Positions 50,509 through 62,690 of a DNA stretch of 64,000 nt are shown here, piece after piece. The stretch is from Cercopithifilaria johnstoni (taxonomy: Eukaryota > Nematoda > Chromadorea > Rhabditida > Onchocercidae): the NCBI GenBank assembly GCA_916381525.1, contig CAKAEH010001725.1, forward strand, positions 1 through 64,000, read 5' to 3'. The notes under the pieces are model-generated. The model did no database searches. It worked only from the letters and a program-made list of their open reading frames with translations, and was not told the DNA's origin. The position numbers and the translations under genes are program-made. Each line of letters starts with the position of its first letter. Position 1 is the first letter of the stretch.

Positions 50509-51180
50509 AGCGATTAGAATCATTTTGCTTTGAAAAAAATGTCTTTCCCTAATTCCCTTACATGTTAACTTTTTCCCGTTAAAGAAAATGATCTCTTTGG
50601 GTAATGTGAAGTGCAAAAAGTGTGTTTGATGAAGATCATTACTCCATTGTTTCATCTAAATAGATTACAGCTATGCTTATGATGAATATTTAAGAACAAA
50701 TCTCTTTTATCTGCGCTTCTGTTCTCTAAAGATTGTTGAGCAAAATTCTCATTTTACTGCTTTATGTTTCAAAACTAACATTGTAATGCTGGTTGTGTGT
50801 TACCAATGCAAAGCATTCACTTCTTAGGTGGAAGAGAAAATTGAACATTCAGATAATTTAGGCTAATCAATCCTTGTTGAAGTAATTACTGATTTATGTC
50901 TCAAACAATGTTTCAGTTTTTGGTTCGGCAACTCATTAATAAAATAAAATAAGCGATTAAGGGTGTAGCAAATGTTTAAATAATACTTTTACTCCATATG
51001 CACATTTATTACTCTTCAATTCGGAATAAGGCTCATTTTGAATTAGTTCAGCTTGTCAAATAAGTGAAAAGATGCTTATTCGTCCTTCTTTAACATTTTT
51101 AGGCAGTTCGTTTGTATGGTTTTGCATAGTGATTTATTTCCCCAAAATGCTTCTATATCATCGATGTCTCAGATTTTAAA

Positions 51181-53497
51181 ATGATCGAAACTGGATTATT
51201 CTGTCAGTTTTTGCAACATGTCGGATTTCCACATAACTTACTCTGCGACCATTTTTTGCTAGACAACAATAACGTGACATTCACTGATACAAAGAACGTG
51301 GCTACGGTAGCTGTTCTGGATAATGTGGAGACAAATTTGCCCACTGTTGTAGCATTTGGCGCTATGCATATATGCGCCAGCAATCAGGTAACTTCCCAAA
51401 TTATTCTAATTCAATAAAGTTCTCAAACATCATTTGTGCAGTGTATACTCAATGTACTAAAATATTTATTGAGCCGAAATTTTGTTAAATCCTCAGAATC
51501 TTACACCAGAGGATGTTTTCTAGATTGGAAATTTAAATTATTTAAGATTATCTACCAACTTAAGTGTCTAATCGGGTTATATTTGTAGATACTTATGGTT
51601 AATTTATCGTCCAAAACGAAGGATGAGTTTTCGCTTTTGATCAATGTTTCTGACAGTATTACTAGTAGTACTCTCTGTTAGGTTCTAAATATTTATCGTG
51701 CTTACCAAGTACAGATCTAGAAATTACAGGCTTATCTCATGTTCTGTAAATGTGATTTGAAATATGCAACGAAATCAGTGACTATTGAAGGATGCGAACA
51801 AGATGAATGTTGTGTTAAGATCGATAAATGTCGTCAGCGTTACATGAAAGTACGTTTTGTCCCTGTCGGTGCTCTTTCACTGCTTTTGGTACCGTGATCA
51901 AACATAATGTACGGCTGATGACATTTTCCAGAATGGCAGAATGCCTGGAAGCTGAATGCAGTGTGTTTTCGGTTGTTGGTACAACTGTATTCCGGACATG
52001 GGCCGGCATTCTAATCTTTTGATCGAACTACTAGATAGGTTGTCTATGGTACCGAAGACATTTAACCATTCTTCAAAATTCTAAAATCAAAATCACATTG
52101 TCCATTACTAGAAGAAACAATTTGTAGATCAGCGGTGTATGGAATAAAGAGATTGACTATTCGAGATTGCCGATATATTCTAGTGCATTTGAAGAACGCC
52201 GACAACAACATTTACTTGTTCATGTTTATGAACAGCTGGTCAATGTCACATTGAAAACACGCAAAATGGACGTATACAAAAATATCACTGTCGATTTGTA
52301 CGACACTGACTTGTTCGTTTGGTTATTTCATTCCACCCTTAAAATCAATAAGAATTACATAAGAAGCCAAAAAAGTTTGAGATATATTAAAGCAACTCAA
52401 AGAACAAACAGTCTTCTAATTAAACTTAAATGAGAAATCTTTGCTTCCATGGAAAATTAGCCAAATGTTTTATAATATTTCATTTACAAGTTGAGATGTT
52501 ATTAGCTTTGCTTAATTATACCTGTTTCAGTACTGAGAAAACTCGTCAGCTTTTTAGAGATTTGATGGGATTTATAGTTGCTGACAAAACACGTTATTTC
52601 CAAATTACCATTGAAAAGTAAGTTTCTTCTTTAAAAAAAAGAACTTGGACGACTTGACGATATATTGCAGACCTAGGCGATATATTTCAGAATTGTAATT
52701 TTTCAAAATATTTATCATAATTTTTCTCCTTTTATTTTAAAACTTTTCACGATAGATCCAACTTGCAAACAGTTACCAAACGGACAAGAAATGAAGAAAT
52801 GACGTATATGGAACTGAATCCTAAAAATGAACTCTATTTTTTCGAGTACGATTCCATCGTTTCTTTCATGAATCGGCACGATTACCTCGAATTCTTGCAT
52901 CGTATAAATGGAGTATGTATTTGTGAATTTTTCATTTCAATTCTATTTTAATCAAAAAATGAAAATGAGCGAATTTGTTTTCAACCTTCAAGTCGCTGAC
53001 GATAAATTTATGATACATCGCAATAGCCTTATAGACTATTATATCATTGCTTCTAGTGTCTACATTAGTAATGATGTCTCATAAATGGTATAAACGATAT
53101 CAAGCACATTGCAGGTGTTAGGTATATTAGCCATTGAAAAACAACAACCGGTTGGTTATGTTCTCGCTTTCAACAACCATATTCTTCAATGTTATGCGAA
53201 TACTCCCGAAATAGCTTGGTAAGAAGTAATACTGTTTAAGTAAGACTGATTACTAGAAGACTTAGTGATAACTTTCATGAATGTTGCAGTGGTCTGATTT
53301 GGAAGCTGAGTGATAAGATGTCAGATCAAATCCCAATAACAATGTCCATGCGTGAATGCAATTACTGGATTTGCGAAGAACTTCTGAATAAAGCACGACA
53401 AATAAACCGTATTCATCGTTTCCATAGTCGCATACTTCCCACTCATGTTAAATGGGAAAATGTATTCTTGTTGAATATTGGTGCTCATATCTTTTGA
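51181..53497 (+). CDS. GNAT-superfamily protein, YitH/DUF1248 type
   Basis: Exons 51181-51387, 51730-51849, 52128-52316, 52496-52617, 52756-52912, 53115-53218, 53290-53497; all phases agree, 368 residues. The C-terminal half reads VLGILAIEKQQPVGYVLAFN, then HILQCYANTPEIACGLIWKL, then DQIPITMSMREC. This follows the pattern of YitH/DUF1248 acetyltransferases: a GYxxxR-like beta strand, LYADSPEIAxxLL, and PxTxxxPExN near the C-terminus, ending in a VFLLNIG strand. The usual R/Q-x-x-G-x-G/A acetyl-CoA loop is not obvious, so activity is uncertain. The N-terminal 109 residues contain an odd cysteine cluster (FCKCDLKYA, GCEQDECCVKIDKC) that I do not recognise. The junctions after 51849 and 52316 rest on phase only; the first two exons could belong to a separate gene. 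Confidence 0.6.
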
Positions 53498-54958
53498 ATG
53501 TCTTTTTTTCTTCTGCACGTTCGTCATATTCCTCTCACGAAAATGAAATTAAAATGGACGAAATACCATATTTCAATTGATCTCTCCATTTCTGTTTTTT
53601 ATGCATATTATTACGACAGCAAACACTGTCTTAATGGTTTGTTCTCAAAGCCATTTTCATGGTTGTTTTTTATTCTTGTTATTATTCATATTAAAAAATT
53701 GTTATTATTCATATTACTAAAACAAAATCTTTGGATTCTTTCTATCGATGAAATCGTTAAAGAAATATGAAAAAAATTATTGCAAAGCAGCATCGAGTAC
53801 GAACTTGAAATTCGAAATATCGTTATGCGATGCAGAAGAAATGAAATCGATAATTTTGTATTGCTGAACTGCTCAGTGCTTTAGCGCCACCTCTCCTATT
53901 AAGTGAAAAAAAAATTACTAGTGATACGAAGAAAACTTTGTCCAATTCCAGGTTTCTAGTTATTGAAAGGAATAACAGTGAAAGCTAGTGATTTTATGGA
54001 GTTAACTTTGAGAAATACTAGAAATTTATCCGATTTTAGTTAACTTTTATCTATTTGCATATGGATAATAGGCAATGTGGAACAAATCATCCCCTTGTTA
54101 CAGTGTACTTAACGCTTCTGACCCGAATTTCATACTTCCTCACAAGTATTCCAAAGAAATCGTTGCTATATTGCGTTAAAATTAGTACCATTTATGGAAT
54201 AAAGTTACTTATAAAATAGGATAGTTCGCTTGCAAATCTACCTCTTCCTGTTTTTTCGGTTAGGTGAAGAAGTTTCACTTTAGTCGTTCTATTACAACGG
54301 AACTTTAGTAAGTGTCATAAGGTTAGAATTCCAAATTGAATCAAAGACTAGTCCCCTTTGATGATTTTCCAAAAGGCAAAGTTTTACACTTGCGAATTTG
54401 AAAATGATAGCTATAAGGACTTTCTCTCAGCAATTCATTCAGGATTTTTAAATTTTTAAATGTTTTCAATGAAGGAAAAGATTAAATTGGTAATCAACAG
54501 CTGCCATGAATCCCCACCATTATACATACTCCTTTGCTTGATTTTACATTCGGGTTCTGCATACAAATTGAGCTTCTTTGGGAATAAAAACCTGGAATCA
54601 CAACCTCTTACGAATACAAGAGTTGCTAATTCGCTAGGTGCTACGTTTTAGAATTCTCTCAGCAGTTAATTTTTTTTACTATTTCAAAAAGGGAGAAAGT
54701 GAAACATTGCACTTTTACAAAATGGAAATCCATACCCAGTGAACTTCTTTATGTGATTCAAAAACCATTTCTCAAACACCGCATACATAGATCTCCACTT
54801 AGCAAAAACATCTACGAGACAACAGATTAGAAATATAATCCGAAGAGTGAAAAACTCAAGTAAGGTTTACTTGCATTTTTGCACATGAGCCTTAGCTCAC
54901 TTATACAGAACAGTATCACAAAACTGTGTGACATAAGTTAACAAAAAGGAACAACGAA
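53498..54958. other. Convergent spacer
   Basis: About 1.5 kb between the GNAT gene and the minus-strand exon ending at 54959. Open frames 53498-53770 and 54460-54651 have no support. Nothing recognised. Confidence 0.45.
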
Positions 54959-55335
54959 TTATAGCCGTACACTGAACTGTCCTTCCTCCAAATCCCGAAC
55001 AAGCTTTAGTTGATAATGAGCAAGTGGAGCAATTTCAACTGGTACGACAGTAATACGGATGCATTGAATTGGTCGAATAGTGGTATCGAGCAGTAAGTAA
55101 CAATAATCGCCACAGCGAACATCTTCAAAAAGAACATCTTGAGCGATACTGCTCAAGAGAAGCCGACTCGTGCCATCCTCCACCTCCAAAGGTTCAACCG
55201 ATACAATTCGAGCGAACACACAAGTCCATCCATCCAAACGACAAAGAGCCGACAAACAATCATCACGGTATACTTTCATATTGCTTTCGTCCAGAAATCC
55301 TGATATTCGCGCTCTTACCATCAAGAAAACCTATC
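54959..55335 (-). CDS. Terminal exon of an unrecognised minus-strand gene
   Basis: An open exon of about 375 bp, probably entered at the acceptor GAAGATAG near 55336 or at ATATCAG near 55313, ending in TAA at 54959. It reads VYRDDCLSALCRLDGWTCVF, then ARIVSVEPLEVEDGTSRLLL, then GDYCYLLLDTTIRPIQCIRI. It has strong coding character: regular alternation of beta-strand-like hydrophobics, four cysteines, acidic linkers. The density of short strands suggests a small beta barrel (OB or Tudor-like), which is inference. It lies downstream of the modular gene at 56.5-58.6 kb on the same strand. It could be an alternative 3' end of that gene, or a separate gene whose 5' exons I could not find. Confidence 0.5.
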
Positions 55336-55533
55336 TTCTCTATCAAGACATTACATCCTTTAAAAAAAAAGTAGACATGAAAAAATTTCGGCTAGCATAA
55401 AAAAAATTAGCTCACAAACTGAAAACTTACTTGAAACGGTTATTGTACGATCTTCCCCAATCTTCACAACAAACAATGTAGGACAATGATGTCAAAAACC
55501 AAACAACAAAATAACTGCTTACAAAATAACTGT

Positions 55534-55641
55534 TGATTTCCAAAAGTTGTTTCCTGGTATCAAAAATGTTAAAACATTTGAACTGCTTACGATGATTTCC
55601 AAAAATTGTTTCCTGGTATCAAAAATGTCGAAACATTTGAA
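55534..55641. repeat. Two-copy tandem repeat, 59-bp period
   Basis: A 49-bp unit (tgatttccaaaarttgtttc... to ...aaacatttgaa) occurs at 55534-55582 and 55593-55641, with only a few differences, just upstream of the 54959-55335 exon on its coding strand. Confidence 0.9.
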
Positions 55642-56501
55642 ATCATTTAAAACTTAGAAAACCAGTAAGAGAGATACACAACAAATCTAACAGTTCATTA
55701 AATCTGTTTATTTGAAGAAATTATCACAACTTGATACATCATCTACATGTCGCATACTGATTCGATTGAGCCAAGTAACAATACATATTTATACTTATAA
55801 AAATACTTAGCAATAAACATTACAGGCACTTTCATAGAAGCTGTACCACAATTAGAAAGAATAAGAACACCAAAAATCACATTTTCTGTGAAGACTAACA
55901 AAATTGACGATAACAGCAATGCGAAAAAAAAAACCCAATAATTTCAAGAATCACATATGAAATGCAATCGAATGAAGTCCTACTCTATAAACATAGCTAC
56001 AATTGTAGAAATAATTACAACATTATAAGTATTATCACAGAAGGGCTACATGCTTTCATGTGCCGCTATGACTGCATCCCATTTCATTTCTTTTAATGGG
56101 GCATAACCATAAGAGTCCCATATTAATTATGCAAAGCATACCAGAAATTAAGAGTTGAAAAAAACCTCAGTATCACATCGAGTTGATTACATGAGATAAT
56201 GAAATCCTTGAATCAATCGTGAGATTCCTGAGCATCAAACAGGAAATACATTTGGAACAGAAGTGTGGTTTTGCAGTACTTGAACGATTGAAACACAAAC
56301 GCCATTAAAATATGAAAGGCTTTATTCCAGAAAACACAAATAAATGAGATCAATAGGGTTATAGATTGTCGTTTTCACTCATATTACACCGTCCTCCTTA
56401 ATGACATAGTTTGAGGTTGACTACAGCTATCAAAAAAAAAAACAATTCAAGTACGCAGAATGTATTTAATTGAAAAACAGGATTTAAAAAATCCTAGTTA
56501 A

Positions 56502-58635
56502 TCACAAATTTTTAGCAAGCTCAATTATATTCGGAATTTTCTTTTGCAAATGTTGGAGGATATCAGGTTCTATAGATCGAATAATCATCTGCTCCACGGT
56601 GAGCGCTGTTTGGGTATAGGAATCCGCAAAATTTTTTTTTGGAGATTTTGTAGACCACCATTTTGCCCTCAGTCCAACATTACTAAACAGTGCTTCATAA
56701 AACACCTGCAAACGCTTAGTTGAATAAATTTCCTACAATGATGATGAACAATCGAATTATATATTTCGTTAAATGATGTGGATATTGGATTAATACGCTG
56801 AGACATACAGTTTCAGCTTTTAGTGAACTTTTGTAGTAAAGTCTTTGACTAGTAGTAAATCCCTACATTGAGCACAAGTTCCTGCTTATTATAGAATAAT
56901 AATGAGCCAAGTTCTTTTCCAAGCAGAACTGATAAGCAAAAATATCATTTAATTTGCGTACGTGAAAAAGAAAACGACCTACCGCATTCTTTAAGAAACA
57001 TAATGAGTCTGTTGTTTCAAAGTTAGTACAATTTCATACAAAACTTTAGGAATGCAAAATACAGAATCAAATAGTGGCAACAACAGTGACTGTAACAACT
57101 GGAAATTGGAAAAAAACGAACCGTTTGTCCAACTTCAACCACATCACATAAACTTTCGGCAAACAAGTTGCCGTTGTTGCCTCCCATCCAAGTTAGAATT
57201 GGACATATTACTTCTTCATTGCAATCGTTCTTAACACAAGCCATTAAATGATCTGCCCATACAATTATTCCTTTACCTGACAAAAGTTTGATAAGGGTAA
57301 AACGAAAAAAGACATCTGATCTCATAAAGCTCCATAATGGCACAGTAACCAATTTACCTTTCTATGAATGCGAACTATGACGCTATCACCAGTAGCCAAA
57401 ATGACCACTAAGTGTATCGCATTTCCCTCCTCAGAGAGGACAGAATTGAGAAGATGAACTCTCGTAATTCATGGAATGGAACGCATTGTGACTGATTATA
57501 TTTAAATTATTAAACCAGAGAACCATATAATTTTTAACGCTAAAACAACAGCAAAATTTTCAGCCCTTTAAAGACTCCATAGGAACTATTTCTATAAGGA
57601 GAGCTTCACTGGTAAACAAACTAAGCCATAATTCATGAATCAAAATACCTCGTTTTATATAATCACAGGAACTTTCATTACCACTAACATGCAGCGCAGA
57701 AGATGCAGCAGCATTTAAACCGGTGATTTTGCTGGCATATTCTGCAATCCAGTTGCAACCACATCTAGGAGCTTGTGAACGAATGCGAACTATGACGCTA
57801 TCACCATTAGCCAAATAACTATCCAATTTTGCTACTTCGGTTTGTTGAAAAGCCGCACCAGGAATGAAAACCATACCCAGTTCATCATTGATAGCATATG
57901 CATACGTTTCAGTTACTAATGTGATTGTAACAACCTCAAATACCATTGTAAATTTCCAGACAAAAAGATAAAACTTGCTTGGTTGACAGAGATCTTACAT
58001 CAAACCATTTATAAAATTAATGCTGAATAGTTAAAATCTTGCACCTACACCATAATAAAAGACTAAACGAGGCTTAAAACTTGGAACTATATCAATTTCC
58101 AGACATGTTACTGATAGACTTGCGATAAAACGAATTGAATCCTCTGCATGAATTGCTATTTATAACTTACTGCTTTTAGTTTAAATGAGTAATACCTGCT
58201 GGAGATTGTTGACCTCATGACATGGCGCCTGATACATGTCGTTGTTCGCTGATGGTGTTACCTGAATCAAAACAACGTTTACTCATGGCTGAACATGAAG
58301 ATACAATAATCATGAAAGACCACTAATAACAGATCTACAAACATCCGGCGATCTCATTAAAGCGCTGAGTAAATAAGTTCCAATGGAGAAAAACTTAATA
58401 GCACCTTCGTAGCTAGCCACTGGCATTCGTTCTTGTCTTGTTGTGGTACGGCTGTGAAATGAACGATGTCACCAGCTTTATAAAAAAGAGTTAAATTTGG
58501 ACTAAGACAATTTTTTGGGAGAGCCGAACAAGGTGGAACGAACACACAGCCACATTTATCATTTGTTAAATAAGCAAACTTAACATCGACACGAGTTATT
58601 TGTCCCGTTGACGAGATCTCTTTTTTTCTCTCCAT
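56502..58635 (-). CDS. Unrecognised protein built of repeated ND-x-x-G modules
   Basis: Exons on the minus strand: 58405-58635 (from the ATG), 58196-58261, 57649-57934, about 57100-57276, 56502-56711. The first three and the entry into the fourth are phase-consistent; the link from the fourth to the last is not, so one exon is missing. At least two modules of about 65 residues share a pattern: ITRVDVKFAYLTNDKCGCVF with GDIVHF and NECQWLATK, and ITLVTETYAYAINDELGMVF with GDSVIVRI and GCNWIAEYA. A third, looser one reads ADHLMACVKNDCNEEVI with VEVGQTVRFF. The shared FAYxxND-x-x-G-x-VFxP, GDxV and CxW positions suggest tandem small beta domains (S1/OB-like by inspection only). The C-terminal exon is helical (MIIRSIEPDILQHLQKKIPN). 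I cannot name the family; binding of nucleic acid or peptides would be guesswork. Confidence 0.55.
57358..57468 (-). pseudogene. Partial duplicate of a gene module inside its own intron
   Basis: The intron between the third and fourth exons of the modular gene carries an open stretch reading ITRVHLLNSVLSEEGNAIHL and then VVILATGDSVIVRIHRK. It is followed by a good donor (AAAG|GTAAAT at 57357). 26 bases (57366-57391) are identical to 57781-57806 in exon 3. No acceptor is visible at its 5' edge, where a TGA closes the frame. It is either a pseudo-module or an alternative exon. Confidence 0.5.
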
Positions 58636-58650
58636 GAAATCCTGCAACGA
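58633..58650 (-). promoter_or_regulatory. Likely spliced-leader acceptor of the modular gene
   Basis: On the minus strand ATCGTTGCAG ends at 58642 and an ATG follows six bases later (58635). No in-phase upstream coding exon was seen, which favours trans-splicing of a leader here. Confidence 0.4.
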
Positions 58651-59569
58651 TAAGGTACCATTTCAAATAAACCAGAATTAAATCGCAAAGTACCAAATGA
58701 ACCAGAACAGTAACTACCTTAAATTATATACAAAACACCTGTCTTTGCAGATTACATATTATCAGACGAAATGATGGAGCATGCGCACATATATGGTACT
58801 TGCCGGCAAACTATATGCATATATATGAAGTTGTACGAAGACAAATTATGAATTTTATTCATCAAATTCAGCTGCAAGCAAGCACCAAATAATATTAATC
58901 AGTGGATGAATAATGAATGCAGTGTAACTCACTTTTTCATTACAAGGAAAATGTTCTGAAGTTATGTATGACACTTCCGTCATATTTCGCTCTACTTTCC
59001 ATTCATTCTAGACAAACTAACGATTTCAACACAATTCCCGTACAAACTCATTTTGTAAAAAAGGGGAAACCGCTTATCCGTAGAAATGTTTTGCTGAAAC
59101 AGAAACGAAGGGACATGATATAAATAACGTAAATTAGTACAGTCTTTCGATATTATAAACAGTAAAACGTGCTTCCATTATTTAATAGGCTTTCTGTATG
59201 TAAACAGTAAAACCAATCTAACTAGTAAATTACTGTTATGTTAGGCAGATAAATAGCAGTTTATATTTCATCAATTGCTATAATGGAACAATCTCCACTC
59301 TAAAAAACTTGTAACTAATTGATTCTATAAAATATCAAAATAAAATGTCTATAAGAGATAGGGAAGTCAAGTGCAAGAGAATTACCCGCTCAGTAGCAAA
59401 CTTCGAAAACAACGAGAATCAAAAGTTATTTGTATCACAATTTTTTTTTTTTTAAATATTCACTACAATAAATCGAAAAAGTTTGACAGACATGCTGCAG
59501 TTGAAAATATAAGACTTTTCACATATTGTAAGGAGGTTCCTTTACAATTCCTAACCATGCCTCGGCTCT
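58651..59569. other. Spacer between PAQR and the modular gene
   Basis: About 0.9 kb between two genes on the same strand. Open frames 58917-59123 and 59371-59715 are shadows or chance. The distance is long for a nematode operon but does not exclude one. Confidence 0.4.
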
Positions 59570-62500
59570 TTATAACGCATCATGCATTGCTTTCTTCACG
59601 CCTTCTACAATATGATGAAATGCTCGCACAGGATCACTGTCCATCGGGCAAGAAGCCCTTATTCGATGCATTGCCATTTCAGAAATCCCGTAGTAGTGAA
59701 CGAATGCAGCAATAACGACACATATGTGAAACAGCTGATGCGACTGGAACTGAAAATCAGAGCCAAAGGGTCTAATGTTTTAACTCAATTCAAAGGGAAG
59801 TACATAGATTGTCCCAACAATAAACTGATTTCTAATTCCAGTATTAATTGTAGAAATATATGGATCTAATTTACGATGTTAGAAAAACATGCCAGGATAT
59901 CACATTTTCCGGGAAAGAACCGTTCCGGTGTACGCGTAGCATATAATAATGTGCCAAGAATATATAACGCGGCCATTAATAAGAGCCAGTGAAACGCTGC
60001 ATCTTCGAATAATGTACGCACACCATCGGTGATCATGAAATGCACTGTCGGTACTACTCCTGAAATCAGCTGTGCTATGTTGTGGAAGGTCCAGCAGTTC
60101 AAAATTGGAAAACAAAAAAATTTGAAAAATTTTATAGTCGGCATGTCAACAAAGCCGCAATGATCTTGAAAAACACTCGAAATAATAAATCAAACTATAA
60201 AAAATTACCACTACATCCCATTGCCAGAAACACGCCAGCTCTGAGCGGTCGATATCGTGATTCGCTAAATTTATCCCACAATGAGACAATTATTGCACCC
60301 AAACCCAAGACACAGACCATTGCAATGTAAGTTATTTTCGGCTCACGTCGGCAATAAAATCCGTAATATAGCCAAGGAACAAATGAGCCAATAATCAATA
60401 ATGATATACCCAGATAATCTAATCTGTAATTAAATATCTGGTACCGCATAACATTCTGTCATACTGTTAAACAAGTTTTGTCTACATTTATATTGAAATT
60501 ACTAAACTTAAAAAAAATATTAAGAACATACTTGCAAAAAATCCGGACTACAGCAACCGAATGACAGCTAACTGTATGGAAGGTGAATGACATACCAAGG
60601 CAAATAATTGCTCCAGCAAAAAAGAATGAGAACACAACTTTCTCTTGGAAACGAATGTCAGTATCTGGCCGCGTCATAAACCACGCAGCCAGCAATGCAA
60701 ATGCTAGACAACCTACAAAAAATTTCGCATCAGTTTACAGTTAATTAAACACACCACCTAGCGAAGATATGTAAGCGCACTGCCAAAATCCAGTCGATTT
60801 CATATCACAATTTTCTGGGTAGTAATTTTTTTTAATTGAAACAACAAATTTTTTTAAAAGAGCAACATATTGTATTTCTCTTCCAACACTTATTTTCCTT
60901 CGACTTTTCGCATTCCTTCTTATCGTTTGCAAAAATCACTTCATCAAATGCACAAAGGAGACATTAAAAACTCTCCGCCTACAAACTCGCCATTGTCCTC
61001 ACTTGGCTATTTTAACTTTCAAATAGCTCAGAAACGCACCAATTAAATGAGTCCAAATATTTCCAGTTTCAGTATGAATAGATAATATGCTACGAAAACA
61101 CTGCGCAAAGCTTGGCAAAGGTGGCCGATGTCCGTGCCTTAAATACTCGTTATCTTGAAGCCATTCTGGCAAATATTCGAATTTTTGCACACGCCACGTC
61201 GCTTCCCAAGACTGCAAGTTCAACTAATAAATACCAAAACTGTTCATATTAAAATGTGATTTAAAACTAAACTGAAAGTATTAATAGGCCTACAGCACTA
61301 GAACGATCTACCAGCGCTAGACCACAAAGGAAGCGCTGTGAATTAGTAGAAATCTGGCAAAGGTGGAAGAACAAAAGGAAAATAAAAAACGAACAACAAA
61401 CATGGACTTTCAATACTGACAAAAATTATAAAAAAAAGAGAAGATCACACTAAACAGACAATTTAATGCGCATTTGCATAAGCATTCTCTTGTCAGTGTT
61501 AAAATACAAGAGATTTCATCGTGGTCAACGGAAGCAAGACGAAAAAGCGCAAAATGTGAAAATTGATGAAACTACCTTTTTCACGAATGGTTCTCCGTCA
61601 TCATCCTGCCCATACTCCGCTTTCACCTCTACCTATAAATATGAAAGTTAATTACTGCTTTACATGGCTGAGCACAAATTAAAAGAGTCCTCGATAAGAA
61701 TCAACATATAAATATAATAAGGAAACGACAGTAGCTAATGTGAAGTAACCTCCTGATATACCCAACTGATTTCTCTAAGCAACTTGTAATTTACATTTTA
61801 GAACATTGTTATTACCTCAAAATGTCCATCATCTTCGCCTTTCATACCATCACTTTCGTCTTTCACACCATCATCTAAGCGCCAATGGTCGCCACGTTTT
61901 CGACGATAATGAACACTCGTACAATGAGAGACTTCATCGGAACTTCCTTCACCATTATAGGTGTAACTGTGAGAAAGACAACTCGACTTAGTTCGTGATG
62001 GTAAAAATGATTCTGAATCACTTCCTGACAAAGCTCCTTAAAGAAATGCAAATTAAACAAGTATATCTTTCTGAGTGAAGACACTGTAATCAGAACATAA
62101 AAATTACTGTTAGGCACAAAATTTAGTGATAACTCACCGTCACCTTCGTCATCTGTATTGGGTTGAGAGGTAACCGTACTTCGAGTAACAACTATTTCAA
62201 TAGGATCGCCGTGTCTTCCGGTTTTTACTACCTTGAAAATTTTAAAACCATAAGTCTTGAAAAATGACATTTCAAGGGTTAGGAAGATAAAATTCCATAC
62301 CTATTACGAGAACTCGCAGATCAATTATCATTATAAGGTTACGAAGTATTTTTAAAACTATTTGCCAACTTCCCACATAATTTTGCACATCTCAAAATAG
62401 TGGAAAAAAATAAAGCACTGATACGTATACTCATAGTAAAATAGCAACATGAACTTAAAATATTCTTGATAAAAAAATCGCAATTCAATGAGAATTATAA

Positions 62501-62690
62501 GAGCTGTAAAAATTAATACTTCAACAGTTGTCGATTCTTCCAACAAATGTTCTGGGTGACGTTCACGTAGTTTTCCATCGGTCATTATTTCCTGAGCTTC
62601 TTGCAGAGCTTCATTAACATCCAGCAAAAGATTTCCGGTCCTTACCCTATTGCATGATAACGTTGCATCGTTCACTTCTTTGCCATCCAT
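59570..62690 (-). CDS. PAQR: Adiponectin receptor homologue (PAQR family)
   Basis: Seven-transmembrane zinc protein with ceramidase-type fold; nematode PAQR-1/PAQR-2 are known to control membrane fluidity and lipid unsaturation. Minus-strand exons: 62520-62690, 62138-62231, 61816-62036, 61576-61632, 61040-61211, 60532-60712, 60209-60423, about 59893-60059, 59570-59749; about 485 residues. The long N-terminal cytosolic part is acidic and serine-rich. The conserved core starts WRVQKFEYLPEWLQDN and HGHRPPLPSF with IHTETGNIWTHLIG. Zinc-site motifs are intact: SFTFHTVSCHS, LDYLGIS, and SHQLFH in the last exon. ERFFPGKCDI and AAFVHYYGISEMAM are family hallmarks. The junction between the last two exons is ambiguous (see findings), and so is the acceptor of exon 3. 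The start ATG is the first in frame; a further 5' exon is possible. Confidence 0.93.

Larger units (their letters stand above)
45639..51180. other. 5.5 kb gene desert
   Basis: Largest region with no supported gene. Base composition is uniformly AT-rich and open frames (45705-45899, 49029-49331, 49534-49797, 50342-50533) look like chance or low-complexity translations. Two local duplications are present (46348-46390 and 50201/50465). Old, unrecognisable transposons or non-coding transcripts cannot be excluded. Confidence 0.45.

Noticed and set aside
59371..59869. Overlapping plus-strand frames at the PAQR 3' end
   Set aside because: Antisense shadows of the last PAQR exon (59570-59749) and its 3'UTR.
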